This document shows, in pieces, positions 40,517-48,665 of a stretch of DNA of 52,817 nt. Both the position numbers and the translations under genes were made by a program. Position 1 is the stretch's first letter. Every line of letters starts with the position of its first letter. The DNA comes from Clostridia bacterium (GTDB lineage: Bacteria; Bacillota_A; Clostridia; Christensenellales; Aristaeellaceae): assembly GCA_017430945.1 (NCBI GenBank), contig JAFRMB010000129.1:1-52817 (forward strand), in the 5' to 3' direction. The notes beneath the pieces were generated by a model. The model was not told the origin of the DNA. It searched no databases and was given only the letters and a program-made list of their open reading frames with translations.

Positions 40517-41113
40517 CTACCGCCCGGCGCCGTATACCCGGACAAAATGCCGGCTGAACGCTTCGATCTGCCCGATCGCGTCGTCCGCCTTCTCCGGTTC
40601 ACGGTCACACAGGTGGATGAGCGCCGAGATCGGCGCGGTGTAAGCAAACGCCAGCATCGCGGGATCGTCCCGCCGGAGCAGCCCCCTGTCCATCATGCCC
40701 CGGAAGATGGGCGTGAACAGGTCCTGAAGTCCCGTCAGAAAATACTTCGTGACGAGCTCCCTGGCGCGCCCGTCCCTGAACTGTTCGATCGTCAGCACCT
40801 TTCTCGCCTTGATGATGTTCTCATCGTGGATCGTGAAATCCACCATCCGCATCGTCATGGCGGTCAATCCCTCCGGATCGTCCGGCACGGGCGGCAGGTT
40901 TCCGGGGGATCCGAAGCGCGCGTCGTAATAGGCGATCAATCCATCGAGCAGGGCGTCCCATATCTCCTCCTTGCTCCCGAAATGCTTGTACATCGATGAT
41001 TTGACCAGCCCCAACGAGGCGGTCAGTTCACGGATGTTCGTTCCGGCATAGCCGTTCTGCGAAAACATGTCCAGCGCCGCCGCCAGTATCCTTTCCTTCG
41101 TATCCTTCGCCAT
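40517..41113 (-). CDS. TetR/AcrR-family transcriptional regulator
   Basis: 198 residues from the ATG at 41113 (GGAGG upstream). The N-terminal helix-turn-helix runs KERILAAALDMFSQNGYAGTNIRELTASLGLVKSSMYKHFGSKEEIWDAL, a textbook TetR DNA-binding domain. The C-terminal ligand-binding part is divergent and the effector is unknown. A perfect inverted repeat covers its own promoter, so it is very probably autoregulated. Confidence 0.93.
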   Translation of the reverse strand: MAKDTKERILAAALDMFSQNGYAGTNIRELTASLGLVKSSMYKHFGSKEEIWDALLDGLIAYYDARFGSPGNLPPVPDDPEGLTAMTMRMVDFTIHDENIIKARKVLTIEQFRDGRARELVTKYFLTGLQDLFTPIFRGMMDRGLLRRDDPAMLAFAYTAPISALIHLCDREPEKADDAIGQIEAFSRHFVRVYGAGR

Positions 41114-41136
41114 GGAGACCTCCTTCACGGAAAAGA

Positions 41137-41182
41137 GTGACCGTTCGTTCTCAATTATAGTGAACGAACGGTCACCTGTCAA
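41137..41182 (-). promoter_or_regulatory. tetR promoter fully overlapped by an inverted-repeat operator
   Basis: Minus strand: perfect -35 TTGACA (41177-41182), 17-bp spacer, perfect -10 TATAAT (41154-41159). The operator has 14-bp arms GTGACCGTTCGTTC (41137-41150) and its exact complement (41162-41175), separated by 11 bp. The -10 lies between the arms and one arm fills the spacer, so bound TetR would block RNA polymerase. Confidence 0.88.
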
Positions 41183-41268
41183 GGGCTTTGCCGATCTTTT
41201 TCATTCGGTATGACGGCATCTGCGGACCCGGCCGGCATTTCACGCGTACGGCCTGCCCGTCCGCCGCG

Positions 41269-41898
41269 TCATTTCAGCCCGATCCCACCCAGCCAATCGG
41301 CCAGTAGCGCACGCGTTTTGTCCGCGTCCTCCTGCGCGGTCTTTCCCTGGATGGCGATGCCATCCAGCATCTCCGCATCCGGTGCGGAAGCCTCGATCTC
41401 CCGGACGGTGCCGCTCTGGCCGCTGCCTTCGTGGGTGTTGAAGGGGACCAGCTTCTTGCCGGACAGGTCATAGCTCTCAAGGAAGGTGAGCACCGGTCGG
41501 GGCGTCGCGCCGTGCCAGATGGGATAGCCGATCATGATGATGTCGTAGTCATCCAGATTCGGCAATTCGCCCGCCAGCGCCGGCCTGGCGTCGGCATCCA
41601 GTTCCTCCTGAGCGCGGGTCAGCATGGACGCGTAGTCGTCGGGATAAGGCTCGACCGTCGTGATGTGGTACAGGTCGCCGCCGGTCAGCTCCGCGATGGT
41701 CTCCGCGACGATCTCGGTGTTGCCCTTCTCGATATAACCGGCATAGGCTGCGCTGACGGAATCAGGATCGGCGACGCCCACATTGTAGTTCTCCCCGGCG
41801 CGGGAGACGTAGGCGATCAGGATCCGGGGCGCGGCTTCCGCCGTCGCAACGCCGCACAGCAGGCACAGGGTCATCAGAACGGCGATCAGTTTTTTCAT
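41269..41898 (-). CDS. Exported flavodoxin-like protein
   Basis: 209 residues. A signal peptide (MKKLIAVLMTLCLLCGVATAEA) precedes a flavodoxin fold: ILIAYVSRAGENYNVG (FMN phosphate loop region), YDIIMIGYPIWHGATPRPVLTFLE and the late loop PFNTHEGSGQSGT. It should carry electrons through FMN, but outside the membrane, where flavodoxins are rare. It is the last gene of the redox operon and is paralogous to the first gene (45770-46291), which lacks a signal. An AAAGGAG site precedes the ATG. Confidence 0.88.
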   Translation of the reverse strand: MKKLIAVLMTLCLLCGVATAEAAPRILIAYVSRAGENYNVGVADPDSVSAAYAGYIEKGNTEIVAETIAELTGGDLYHITTVEPYPDDYASMLTRAQEELDADARPALAGELPNLDDYDIIMIGYPIWHGATPRPVLTFLESYDLSGKKLVPFNTHEGSGQSGTVREIEASAPDAEMLDGIAIQGKTAQEDADKTRALLADWLGGIGLK

Positions 41899-41923
41899 AC
41901 GTATTTACTCCTTTCAGTCCCCG

Positions 41924-42885
41924 TCAGAATCCACCCAGGCCGCGATGTCCGTAGACGCGGCACTGGTTGAGGGATGCTTCCAATGTATTGAACTCATCAT
42001 CAGATAGTTCCACAACGGCTGCGTCCAGATTCTCCACGATGCGCTCCTTGTTCTTGGAGCCGGGGATGGGCACCACGTTCGGATACTTGTGCAGCATCCA
42101 CGCCAGAGAGATCTGTGCAGGTGTAGCCTGCTTCATTTCAGCATACTGCTTCAACAACTCGACGATGGGCTGGTTGCCCTTGATGTTCGCTCTGGACAGC
42201 TGCGGCACCCAGTTTCGCACGTCGTCGTAGCTCTCAAACTGCGTCTGCGGCGTGATCCTGCCGGACAGCAGGCCGCTGGCGATGGGCGAGAACGCCACGA
42301 AGCCGATGTCGTGGGCCATGCAATACGGGATGATGGCCGCTTCGCTGTCCCGCTCCACCATGGAGTAGATGTTCTGGATGGCCGTCAGCGGCGTCACCTT
42401 TTGGGCGCGGTCGATGATGTCCACGTCCACCTGGGAAAGTCCCAGCCGCCGATCAGGCCCTCGTCGATCAGCCGCCCCATGGCATCGGCCACCTTTTCCA
42501 CGGGCGTGCTGCCCATGCGGTGAAGATAGTACAGATCGACGCGATCCGTCTGCAGGCGTTTCATGGAAGCCTCCAGGTGTTTGCGGATCGTCTGGTAAAC
42601 GCTCCCGAAGCTGTACCCGTGCAGCATCAGCTTCGTGGCGATGACCACGTTCTCCCGCACGTCCCTGAGTGCCTTGCCAACGATCAGTTCGTTGTGACCG
42701 ATGCCCGACAGTCCGGGGCTGTAGACCTCCGCCGTGTCGAAGAAGGTGCAGCCGTGTTCGTAGCCGTTGCGGATGGCCTCGATGCTGTACTGCTCTGTGG
42801 GGATCTGACCATAGCCGTGGGAAAAGGCCATACAGCCCATACCCACTTCCGATACGGTCAGATCATGCAGTTTTCTTGTCTTCAT
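41924..42885 (-). pseudogene. Aldo/keto reductase, frameshifted
   Basis: Two overlapping frames together give one ~320-residue aldo/keto reductase. The first (from 42885) reads from KLHDLTVSEVGMGCMAFSHG, with the catalytic Asp/Tyr region (TFFDTAEVYS), Lys (IATKLM) and His (YYLHRM), to DEGLIGGW, then runs out of family. The second resumes with the expected VDVDIIDRA and ends at 41924. Adding one G in the GGG run at 42441-42443 (minus strand) would restore GWGLSQVDVD. It is either a real inactivating deletion or a homopolymer sequencing error. The operon continues on both sides. Confidence 0.85.
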
Positions 42886-42898
42886 CTCATATCACCTG

Positions 42899-43798
42899 TC
42901 AATAGTCCGCAAATCGCTTGTTACGGTCCAGCGCGGTCATCTGCGCCATCTCGTCGTCGGTCAGTTCAAAGTCGAAGATCGAAATATTCTCCAGGATGTG
43001 ACCCGGATCGCTGCTGCCGGGGATGGCGATGTTGCCCGCCTGGAGATGCCAGCGGAGGATGACCTGTGAGGAGGTCTTGCCGTGGGCCTCGGCGACGGCG
43101 GCGATGGTGGGATCATTGAACAGGATCTGCGTGTTTCCGCGCCCGCCCAGCGGGAACCAGGACTCCATCACCGTGCCGTACCGGGCGATGTGTGCCTTCA
43201 TCCCGGTGCTCTGGTGGTAAGGGTGGGTCTCGTTCTGCAACAGCGCCGGAATGGTCGTCGTGGCGTTCACCAGCCGATCGAAGTCCTCCGGCTCGTAGTA
43301 GTTGGACAGGCCGATGCACCTGAGCTTCCCGTCCGCCACGGCACGCTCCATGGCCTGATAGGCATCCACATCGTTGCTGGGCTGGGAGTGATGCAGGATC
43401 ATCAGGTCGATATAGTCAAGGCCCAATCGTTCCAGTGAGGCGTCGATGGCTGCATCGCCGTTGCCAAAGTCGCTGGTCCACATCTTGGTGGTCACGAAGA
43501 TGTCCTCGCGGGTCACATAGCCCTCCTCGATGGCACGGCGGATGCCCCGACCTACGCCATCTTCGTTTCCGTAGATGCGAGCGGTGTCGATCAGGTGATA
43601 GCCGTCCCGCAGCGCCCAATAGACGGAGTTCTCTGCCTGCTCGCTGGACAGGGCGAAGGTGCCGATGCCGAAGATGGGCATTTGCACGCCGTTGTTCAGC
43701 GTGACGGTGACGTTTTCAAGGTCAAAGGTGGGATACTCCGCCAGCGCGGGCACGGCGAAGCACAGGCACAACAGCGCGGTCAGGATGATCCTCTTCAT
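42899..43798 (-). CDS. Exported aldo/keto reductase
   Basis: 299 residues. A clear signal peptide (MKRIILTALLCLCFAVPALAEY) is fused to a complete AKR domain with the catalytic tetrad: GYHLIDTARIYGNE (Asp, Tyr), VTTKMW (Lys) and MILHHSQ (His). The NADP-binding end is GSSDPGHILENI. AKRs need NAD(P)H, which is not expected outside the membrane, so either the cofactor is prebound or it works with another donor. It lies 13 bp before the frameshifted AKR and 11 bp after the NTF2-like gene. Confidence 0.9.
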   Translation of the reverse strand: MKRIILTALLCLCFAVPALAEYPTFDLENVTVTLNNGVQMPIFGIGTFALSSEQAENSVYWALRDGYHLIDTARIYGNEDGVGRGIRRAIEEGYVTREDIFVTTKMWTSDFGNGDAAIDASLERLGLDYIDLMILHHSQPSNDVDAYQAMERAVADGKLRCIGLSNYYEPEDFDRLVNATTTIPALLQNETHPYHQSTGMKAHIARYGTVMESWFPLGGRGNTQILFNDPTIAAVAEAHGKTSSQVILRWHLQAGNIAIPGSSDPGHILENISIFDFELTDDEMAQMTALDRNKRFADY

Positions 43799-43809
43799 GT
43801 TCTGCTCCT

Positions 43810-44301
43810 TTATTCAGGTCGGTTCACGGCGATCCATTCACCGTCGATCCTTTGATACCAATGCGTGCCCTTCATGCGGAAGGTGCCCCGGGCCCCGTAG
43901 GCGTCGGCGGTCAGGGCGGCGGTATAGGTCACCATGGCCGTGTCGCCGTCCACCTCCACAACGGGGTCTTTCATGCCGATGGCATAATAGGTCAGGCTGC
44001 CGTCCGCCACGTCCGCGAAGTATTCCTCCCGGGTCTGGGTCCTGCCGCTCATGTGGGTGAAGGTCATGTCCTCCGAGACGATCCCGCGCATCGTGTCGAT
44101 ATCGGCCTCGGTCATCGCCTGGCAGTAGCGCGCGGCCTGGTGGAGCACGGAGCGTTCGTCCGCGTCTAGGGCATCGATGTCGATACCCGTCAGGGTCACA
44201 CGGGTGAATACAGTAAAGTCCCGGCTGTTCATTTCCGTTTTCTCCGCAAAGGCGTTCATGCTGCAGAGCAGCGTCAGCAATACGATCATTATCCGCTTCA
44301 T
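43810..44301 (-). CDS. Exported SnoaL/NTF2-like (DUF4440-type) protein
   Basis: 163 residues with a signal peptide (MKRIMIVLLTLLCSMNAFAE). The mature part ARYCQAMTEADIDTMRGIVSEDMTFTHMSG, then RTQTREEYFADV and GTFRMKGTHWYQRIDGEWIAVN, is a cone-shaped NTF2-like fold. These domains bind small hydrophobic ligands or act as isomerases. No good ribosome site was seen, so translation may depend on coupling to the AKR 14 bp upstream. Confidence 0.85.
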   Translation of the reverse strand: MKRIMIVLLTLLCSMNAFAEKTEMNSRDFTVFTRVTLTGIDIDALDADERSVLHQAARYCQAMTEADIDTMRGIVSEDMTFTHMSGRTQTREEYFADVADGSLTYYAIGMKDPVVEVDGDTAMVTYTAALTADAYGARGTFRMKGTHWYQRIDGEWIAVNRPE

Positions 44302-44315
44302 ATCGATACAGAGGA

Positions 44316-45158
44316 CTATGCTTTCTCGAAATCAGGTCTCCAGCCCGCAAACTGCACGAGCTGTTCATCCGTGCGGTGGTAATAGCGAACGCCCCTGTCC
44401 AGCTTCGCGATGGCGGCCATCTCGTCATCCGTGAGGGTAAAGTCCAGGATGTCCAGGTTGTCCCGGATGTGGTCGACGTTCCGGCTCCCGGGGATGACCG
44501 CAAAGCCCATCTGCGTGTGCCAGCGCAGGATGACCTGGGCGGGAGACTTGCCATATTTCGCTCCGATCCCGGCGAAGACCGGCTCGTTGATCAGCGACTT
44601 GTCGCCGTGCCCCAGCGGATACCAGCTCATCAGCCTGATGCCGTACCTGTCCAGCGTTTCACGCAGTTCCTTCTGGGTGTGGTACGGGTGCGCCTCGACC
44701 TGCATGAACTGCGGCACGATCTCCCATTCCTTCTCCAGCGCTTCGATGTACTTCCCCTCGAAGTTGGAAATGCCGATGGCCCTCGCCTTGCCCTCCCGGT
44801 ATGCCTTTTCCAGCTGGCGATAGCCTGCCGGCCAGTTGCCCGCTGGCTGATGGATGTACAGGAGGTCCACGTGATCCACCCCCAGGCGCGCCAGCGTCTC
44901 GTCCACCGCAGCGGGGTCCTCATACTCGCTGGGCCAGAGCTTCGTGGAGAGGAAGATGTCCTCCCGCTTCACCCCGCTCTCCTTCATCCCGCGTCCGACC
45001 GCGCGCTCGTTGACGTAGGCGTTGGCCGTGTCCACCAGGGAATAGCCCATCTTCAGGGCCTCGCGCACGCTGTTCTCGGCTTCTGCCGGGGAGAGCATGA
45101 AGGTCCCGATGCCGATCACCGGGCACCTGACGCCATTGTTCAAAATGATGTATTCCAT
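44316..45158 (-). CDS. Aldo/keto reductase (cytosolic)
   Basis: 280 residues from the ATG at 45158, 6 nt after GAGGAGG. Full catalytic tetrad: YSLVDTANAYVNE (Asp, Tyr), LSTKLW (Lys) and LYIHQP (His). The C-terminal NADP region is IPGSRNVDHIRDN. It resembles 2,5-diketogluconate reductase/methylglyoxal reductase-type AKR5 enzymes. It lacks the signal peptide of its paralogue at 42899-43798. Confidence 0.93.
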   Translation of the reverse strand: MEYIILNNGVRCPVIGIGTFMLSPAEAENSVREALKMGYSLVDTANAYVNERAVGRGMKESGVKREDIFLSTKLWPSEYEDPAAVDETLARLGVDHVDLLYIHQPAGNWPAGYRQLEKAYREGKARAIGISNFEGKYIEALEKEWEIVPQFMQVEAHPYHTQKELRETLDRYGIRLMSWYPLGHGDKSLINEPVFAGIGAKYGKSPAQVILRWHTQMGFAVIPGSRNVDHIRDNLDILDFTLTDDEMAAIAKLDRGVRYYHRTDEQLVQFAGWRPDFEKA

Positions 45159-45174
45159 ATTCATCCTCCTCGCT

Positions 45175-45765
45175 TCATTCCCTCTGCCCGGATGGATCCT
45201 GACAGCGGATGACCTTCGCGGGCACGCCGCCGACGACGGCGTAGTCCGGAACGTCCTTCGTGACGACGGCGCCCGCTGCCACCACCGCGTATTCCCCGAT
45301 GGTCACGCCCGGGCAGATCGTGACGTTCATGCCGAGCCAGGCGTTCTTCTTTATCAGCACCTTGCCGTAGGTGTATCGGGTATGGCGCTCGTTCATGTCG
45401 TGGTTGATCGAGGCGATCCTCAGACCCGGCGCGGACATCACGCCGTCCCCGAACTCGATCCCGCCGGAGGCGGAGAGGATCGCGGAGTGGTTGATGAACA
45501 CGCCCTTTCCGAACTTCACGCGATTGCCGAAGTCACAGATAAACGGGGTCAGGATGCGCACGTCGTCCAGCTTTCGGCCAAACAGCTCCTCCAGATAGGT
45601 GACATAGGCGGGATCATCGGGCCGGGTCGCGTTGGCCTTCGCGCACAGCGTCCGCGCTCGCATCATCTCCTCCACGGCTTCCCGGAAGTAGGGCTCCCGG
45701 TTGTCCGTGGGGCCGCCCTGGTCCATCAGCCTGTAGACATAGCCCTTTTCATATTCCATTGTCAT
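45175..45765 (-). CDS. Maltose/galactoside O-acetyltransferase-like left-handed beta-helix protein
   Basis: 196 residues. The N-terminal cap (REAVEEMMRARTLCAKAN) is followed by hexapeptide repeats (FICDFGNRVKFGKGVFINHS, IGEYAVVAAGAVVTKDVPDYAVVGGVPAKVI). The acetyl-transfer His lies in LRIASINHDMNERHTRY. It acetylates sugars or related small molecules with acetyl-CoA. The start could be 45765 or the next ATG at 45759, which has better ribosome-site spacing. It follows the flavodoxin gene by 4 bp. Confidence 0.9.
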   Translation of the reverse strand: MTMEYEKGYVYRLMDQGGPTDNREPYFREAVEEMMRARTLCAKANATRPDDPAYVTYLEELFGRKLDDVRILTPFICDFGNRVKFGKGVFINHSAILSASGGIEFGDGVMSAPGLRIASINHDMNERHTRYTYGKVLIKKNAWLGMNVTICPGVTIGEYAVVAAGAVVTKDVPDYAVVGGVPAKVIRCQDPSGQRE

Positions 45766-45769
45766 TTCC

Positions 45770-46291
45770 TCACATCAGGCTATTGGCTGCCAGCCACCGC
45801 TGGACAGCGCCCTTGCTGTTCGCGGCCTGGCTGCCGGTGATGGACAGGCCCTTCTTCACCTCCGCGCCGGGCGTGTGTTTCCGGATATCCCGCTCGCTTG
45901 AACCCATGCCGCTGCCCTCGTTGGTGCACAGGGGCAGGATCGTCTTGCCGGAGAAGTCGAATGCCTCCAGAAAGGTGAACACCGCCATCGGCATCGTGCC
46001 CCAGTAGTTCGGATAGGCCAGGATGACGGTGTCATACCCGTCGATGGCGTCCGGCATGGCGGCCAGCTCCGGACGCGCGTCGGCCCGCAGGTCCCGCTTC
46101 GCCTCCTCGATACAGGTCATGTATACCGGGGAGTAGGGGTCCTTCATCTCGATCCTGAAGCTGTCCGCTTCGATCAGCTGCTTCATAAGATCGCAGACGA
46201 TTTCCGTGTTGCCTACCTTCACGTAGCGCATCGCGCCGCCGAAGTAGTTCTCGTCAGCCCTGGAAAAATAGGCGATCAACGTCTTTGCCAT
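45770..46291 (-). CDS. Flavodoxin-family protein (cytosolic)
   Basis: 173 residues from the ATG at 46291, 8 nt after GGAGG. KTLIAYFSRADENYFGGA is the FMN phosphate-binding start; DTVILAYPNYWGTMPMAVFTFLE and LCTNEGSGMGSSERDI follow. It is the first gene of a seven-gene operon reaching to 41269 and diverges from the LysR regulator. It is probably an FMN electron carrier for the AKR or other reductases; that partnership is inferred. Confidence 0.92.
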   Translation of the reverse strand: MAKTLIAYFSRADENYFGGAMRYVKVGNTEIVCDLMKQLIEADSFRIEMKDPYSPVYMTCIEEAKRDLRADARPELAAMPDAIDGYDTVILAYPNYWGTMPMAVFTFLEAFDFSGKTILPLCTNEGSGMGSSERDIRKHTPGAEVKKGLSITGSQAANSKGAVQRWLAANSLM

Positions 46292-46321
46292 TTCAGTTGC
46301 CTCCCGTCTGTTTCTGTCTGG

Positions 46322-46368
46322 ATTATACGCGAAAACCATTGCAATGTCCAATCGAAATGATGTATAAT
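46322..46368. promoter_or_regulatory. Divergent overlapping promoters of the LysR gene and redox operon
   Basis: Plus: TTGCAA (46339-46344), 18-bp spacer, TATAAT (46363-46368) for lysR. Minus: TTGGAC (46346-46351), 18-bp spacer, TATAAT (46322-46327) for the operon. The two -35 regions interleave and include ATTGCAAT, a small palindrome where LysR could bind to control both directions. Confidence 0.75.
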
Positions 46369-46399
46369 CGATTTAAATATTAAATAGGCGGTGGATGTG

Positions 46400-47287
46400 A
46401 TGACGACCAAACAGATCGACTACTGCATCGAACTGGCACACACGCTGAACTTCAGCCGGGCAGCTGAGAACCTGTTCGTGAGCCAGCCGACCTTTTCGTA
46501 TCAGATCAGACTGTTGGAGGAAGAGATCGGTTTTGCGCTGTTCGAACGCAGCGGAAAAGGCGCTTCGCTGACGCCGGCCGGCGCTCAGTTCGTCGGCTTT
46601 CTCGCCAATATGCGCGAGGATCTGAAGCGCGCGATCCAGCAGGGGCAGAATTTCAGCGCAAAGTATCGCGACAGCATCTCCATCGGCATGATGGTGTGGC
46701 AGGCTCTCTACTTCCTGCCCGAAGCCATTCGGCAGTTCGCGCAGACCAGCCCGGATGTCCAGATCACGCCGGTTTTCCAATACGAAAACGGCGTGGATGC
46801 CTTTCTGAGAAATGAGATGGATATCCTGTTTGCGCTGAGGGAACAGACGCGACAGATCCCGGGCATCGCCGTACACGAGCTGTTTGAGAGCCGGATCTAC
46901 CTCATCGCCCAGAGGAGCGATCCACTCGCCGGAAAGGACCTGATCCGCGCGGAGGATCTCTACGGCCGCACGCTGATGGTGGGCGGCGGCTCGCCCGCGG
47001 CGCTGAGGGCCGTTCAGCACCGCCTGATCAGCACGGGAAGGATACAGTATTTCAACAGTCCGGATCACGACACGACGCGGATCAACGTCGCCGCGGGCAG
47101 GGGGGTCTGCCTCGCGCCAGGTTTTTTGAACGACCACAGCGGCCAGTTCGCGTGGATCCCCTTCGACTGTGAGGAGCGCTTTTTTTGCGTGCTCTGCACG
47201 CACCGGGAGGACCGAAGGGCGAGCCTCGCCGCTTTTCTGAAGCTCATGAGGTCGCTGTACGACGAAGCGGTCGCCTTCCCACTGTGA
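46400..47287 (+). CDS. LysR-family transcriptional regulator
   Basis: 295 residues from the ATG at 46400. The winged helix-turn-helix spans NFSRAAENLFVSQPTFSYQIRLLEEEIGFALFER and a periplasmic-binding-like effector domain follows (ISIGMMVWQALYFLPEAI). It is transcribed away from the flavodoxin/AKR operon, the usual geometry for a LysR controlling its neighbour. The effector, perhaps a redox-active or carbonyl compound, is inferred from context only. Confidence 0.93.
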   Translation: MTTKQIDYCIELAHTLNFSRAAENLFVSQPTFSYQIRLLEEEIGFALFERSGKGASLTPAGAQFVGFLANMREDLKRAIQQGQNFSAKYRDSISIGMMVWQALYFLPEAIRQFAQTSPDVQITPVFQYENGVDAFLRNEMDILFALREQTRQIPGIAVHELFESRIYLIAQRSDPLAGKDLIRAEDLYGRTLMVGGGSPAALRAVQHRLISTGRIQYFNSPDHDTTRINVAAGRGVCLAPGFLNDHSGQFAWIPFDCEERFFCVLCTHREDRRASLAAFLKLMRSLYDEAVAFPL

Positions 47288-47297
47288 AGGCAGACCG

Positions 47298-47735
47298 CTA
47301 TGTCCAGCCGGCGCGATCCGCGCCCGCCAGGCAGACACAGACCTGCTCGTAGATCAGTGAAAAGCCGCCGAGCTCCGCGGAACTCATCACCTTTTTTTGA
47401 CGGATCCTTCCGTCATCGTCCAGAAATGCCCATATCGAACAGATGATATCGGCCTCGTCCGTCGCGAGGAACGCCTGCTCGATCATGCGGTACTGGCGCC
47501 ATGAGAGCGGGCGCATCAGTTCGCGACGGACAGCCTCATCGGCCGCCTCGAGATCCGTCGCGCCGGCCTCTGCGATCTGCCGGGCATAATACTGATGCGT
47601 TTTGAACAGATCTCCGAACGCTTCCGTCAGGAGGCGATGGAGCGCCCGACGGTCCCCGGCCCCGATCCCGGCCTTCAGCGCATCAAGTCTGCCGATGAAC
47701 GCGCTGTCATAGCGGATGATCCTGTCCGATACCAT
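47298..47735 (-). CDS. Hypothetical protein
   Basis: 145 residues, mostly predicted helical (GDRRALHRLLTEAFGDLFKTHQYY, ELMRPLSWRQYRMIEQAFLATDEADIICSIWAF). A perfect AGGAGGTGA ribosome site precedes the ATG. No domain recognised. It converges on lysR with a 10-bp gap. Confidence 0.75.
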   Translation of the reverse strand: MVSDRIIRYDSAFIGRLDALKAGIGAGDRRALHRLLTEAFGDLFKTHQYYARQIAEAGATDLEAADEAVRRELMRPLSWRQYRMIEQAFLATDEADIICSIWAFLDDDGRIRQKKVMSSAELGGFSLIYEQVCVCLAGADRAGWT

Positions 47736-47837
47736 GCTGTCACCTCCTGGATCGTTCGTCGGGCGCGGTCGCTGTTCTGCGCCCCATGACCGAAAGATGC
47801 GTCCGACATGAGAACGGCCGGATCGCGCCCATCTCCC

Positions 47838-48572
47838 TCACGGCCTCCGCCGCCGGGTCCGGGCGCCCCGCTTCCGCCGGCCGCCGCCGTGCCCGTTCCG
47901 CATCGCTCCGGAGATATCGCCGTTCTGCATACCCGCGCTCTGGCGGATCATCATCGCGCCCATCGCCATGATGATCAGGAATGCGCCTGCGCCGGAAGCC
48001 GCTTCCATCGTGACCGCAAAGCGCTCGGCTGGATCTCCGAAGCTCGCCAGCATCGATCTCTCCAAAGACAGCATGGAGCCCACCGCGCCCGCGCAGGAGA
48101 TGTTCCGCAACAGGATCAGCTGAGCCGACCGCTTTCGCTGGGCCATGACGGCGTTCCGGATCGCCATACCTGTCATAGCGAACGTGACCGCCGCGATCGT
48201 GATCATGAATATGGTCGAGTGCGGCGTGTTCCGCGTCTCCCGGATGGTCAGCAGGGTCATGCCGCTGATCACCACGGCAAGGCCCGACATCCCGATGCCG
48301 ACGTGCCGCATCACCGAAGCCGGCCGCCGCCGGCTGCTCTTCCAGCGGATGGAGACGGCGGACAGGCGCATCATGCCCAGCACGATATAATAGGCCGCCA
48401 GCGTGATATACCACCAGGAGGCCCGTAAGATGCCCGGCACGGCGAAAAAGAGACCGTATGCAAAATTCCACCCCATCGACATCGAAGACAGGGCGACGAC
48501 GCGCCGGCGAAGATCTGACGCCAGGTCCCTTCCCACGGCATGCAGGCGCGCGAGCAGCCTTCCCGTTCCCAT
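47838..48572 (-). CDS. Hypothetical multi-pass membrane protein
   Basis: 244 residues with about five to six hydrophobic segments (WNFAYGLFFAVPGILRAS, YITLAAYYIVLGMMRLS, GLAVVISGMTLLTI, TIFMITIAAVTFAMTGM, GAFLIIMAMGAMMI) and an Arg-rich C-terminal tail. No family was recognised. The ATG at 48572 follows AAAGGGG. Confidence 0.65.
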   Translation of the reverse strand: MGTGRLLARLHAVGRDLASDLRRRVVALSSMSMGWNFAYGLFFAVPGILRASWWYITLAAYYIVLGMMRLSAVSIRWKSSRRRPASVMRHVGIGMSGLAVVISGMTLLTIRETRNTPHSTIFMITIAAVTFAMTGMAIRNAVMAQRKRSAQLILLRNISCAGAVGSMLSLERSMLASFGDPAERFAVTMEAASGAGAFLIIMAMGAMMIRQSAGMQNGDISGAMRNGHGGGRRKRGARTRRRRP

Positions 48573-48665
48573 CGTCCCCTTTCATGCCTGCCTCCCCGGG
48601 CAGGCCCTTTTGCGGCACTTTACCCGCCGCTTTGCGGATGTGCCCCGGCACGGCCGGCCCTTTCG

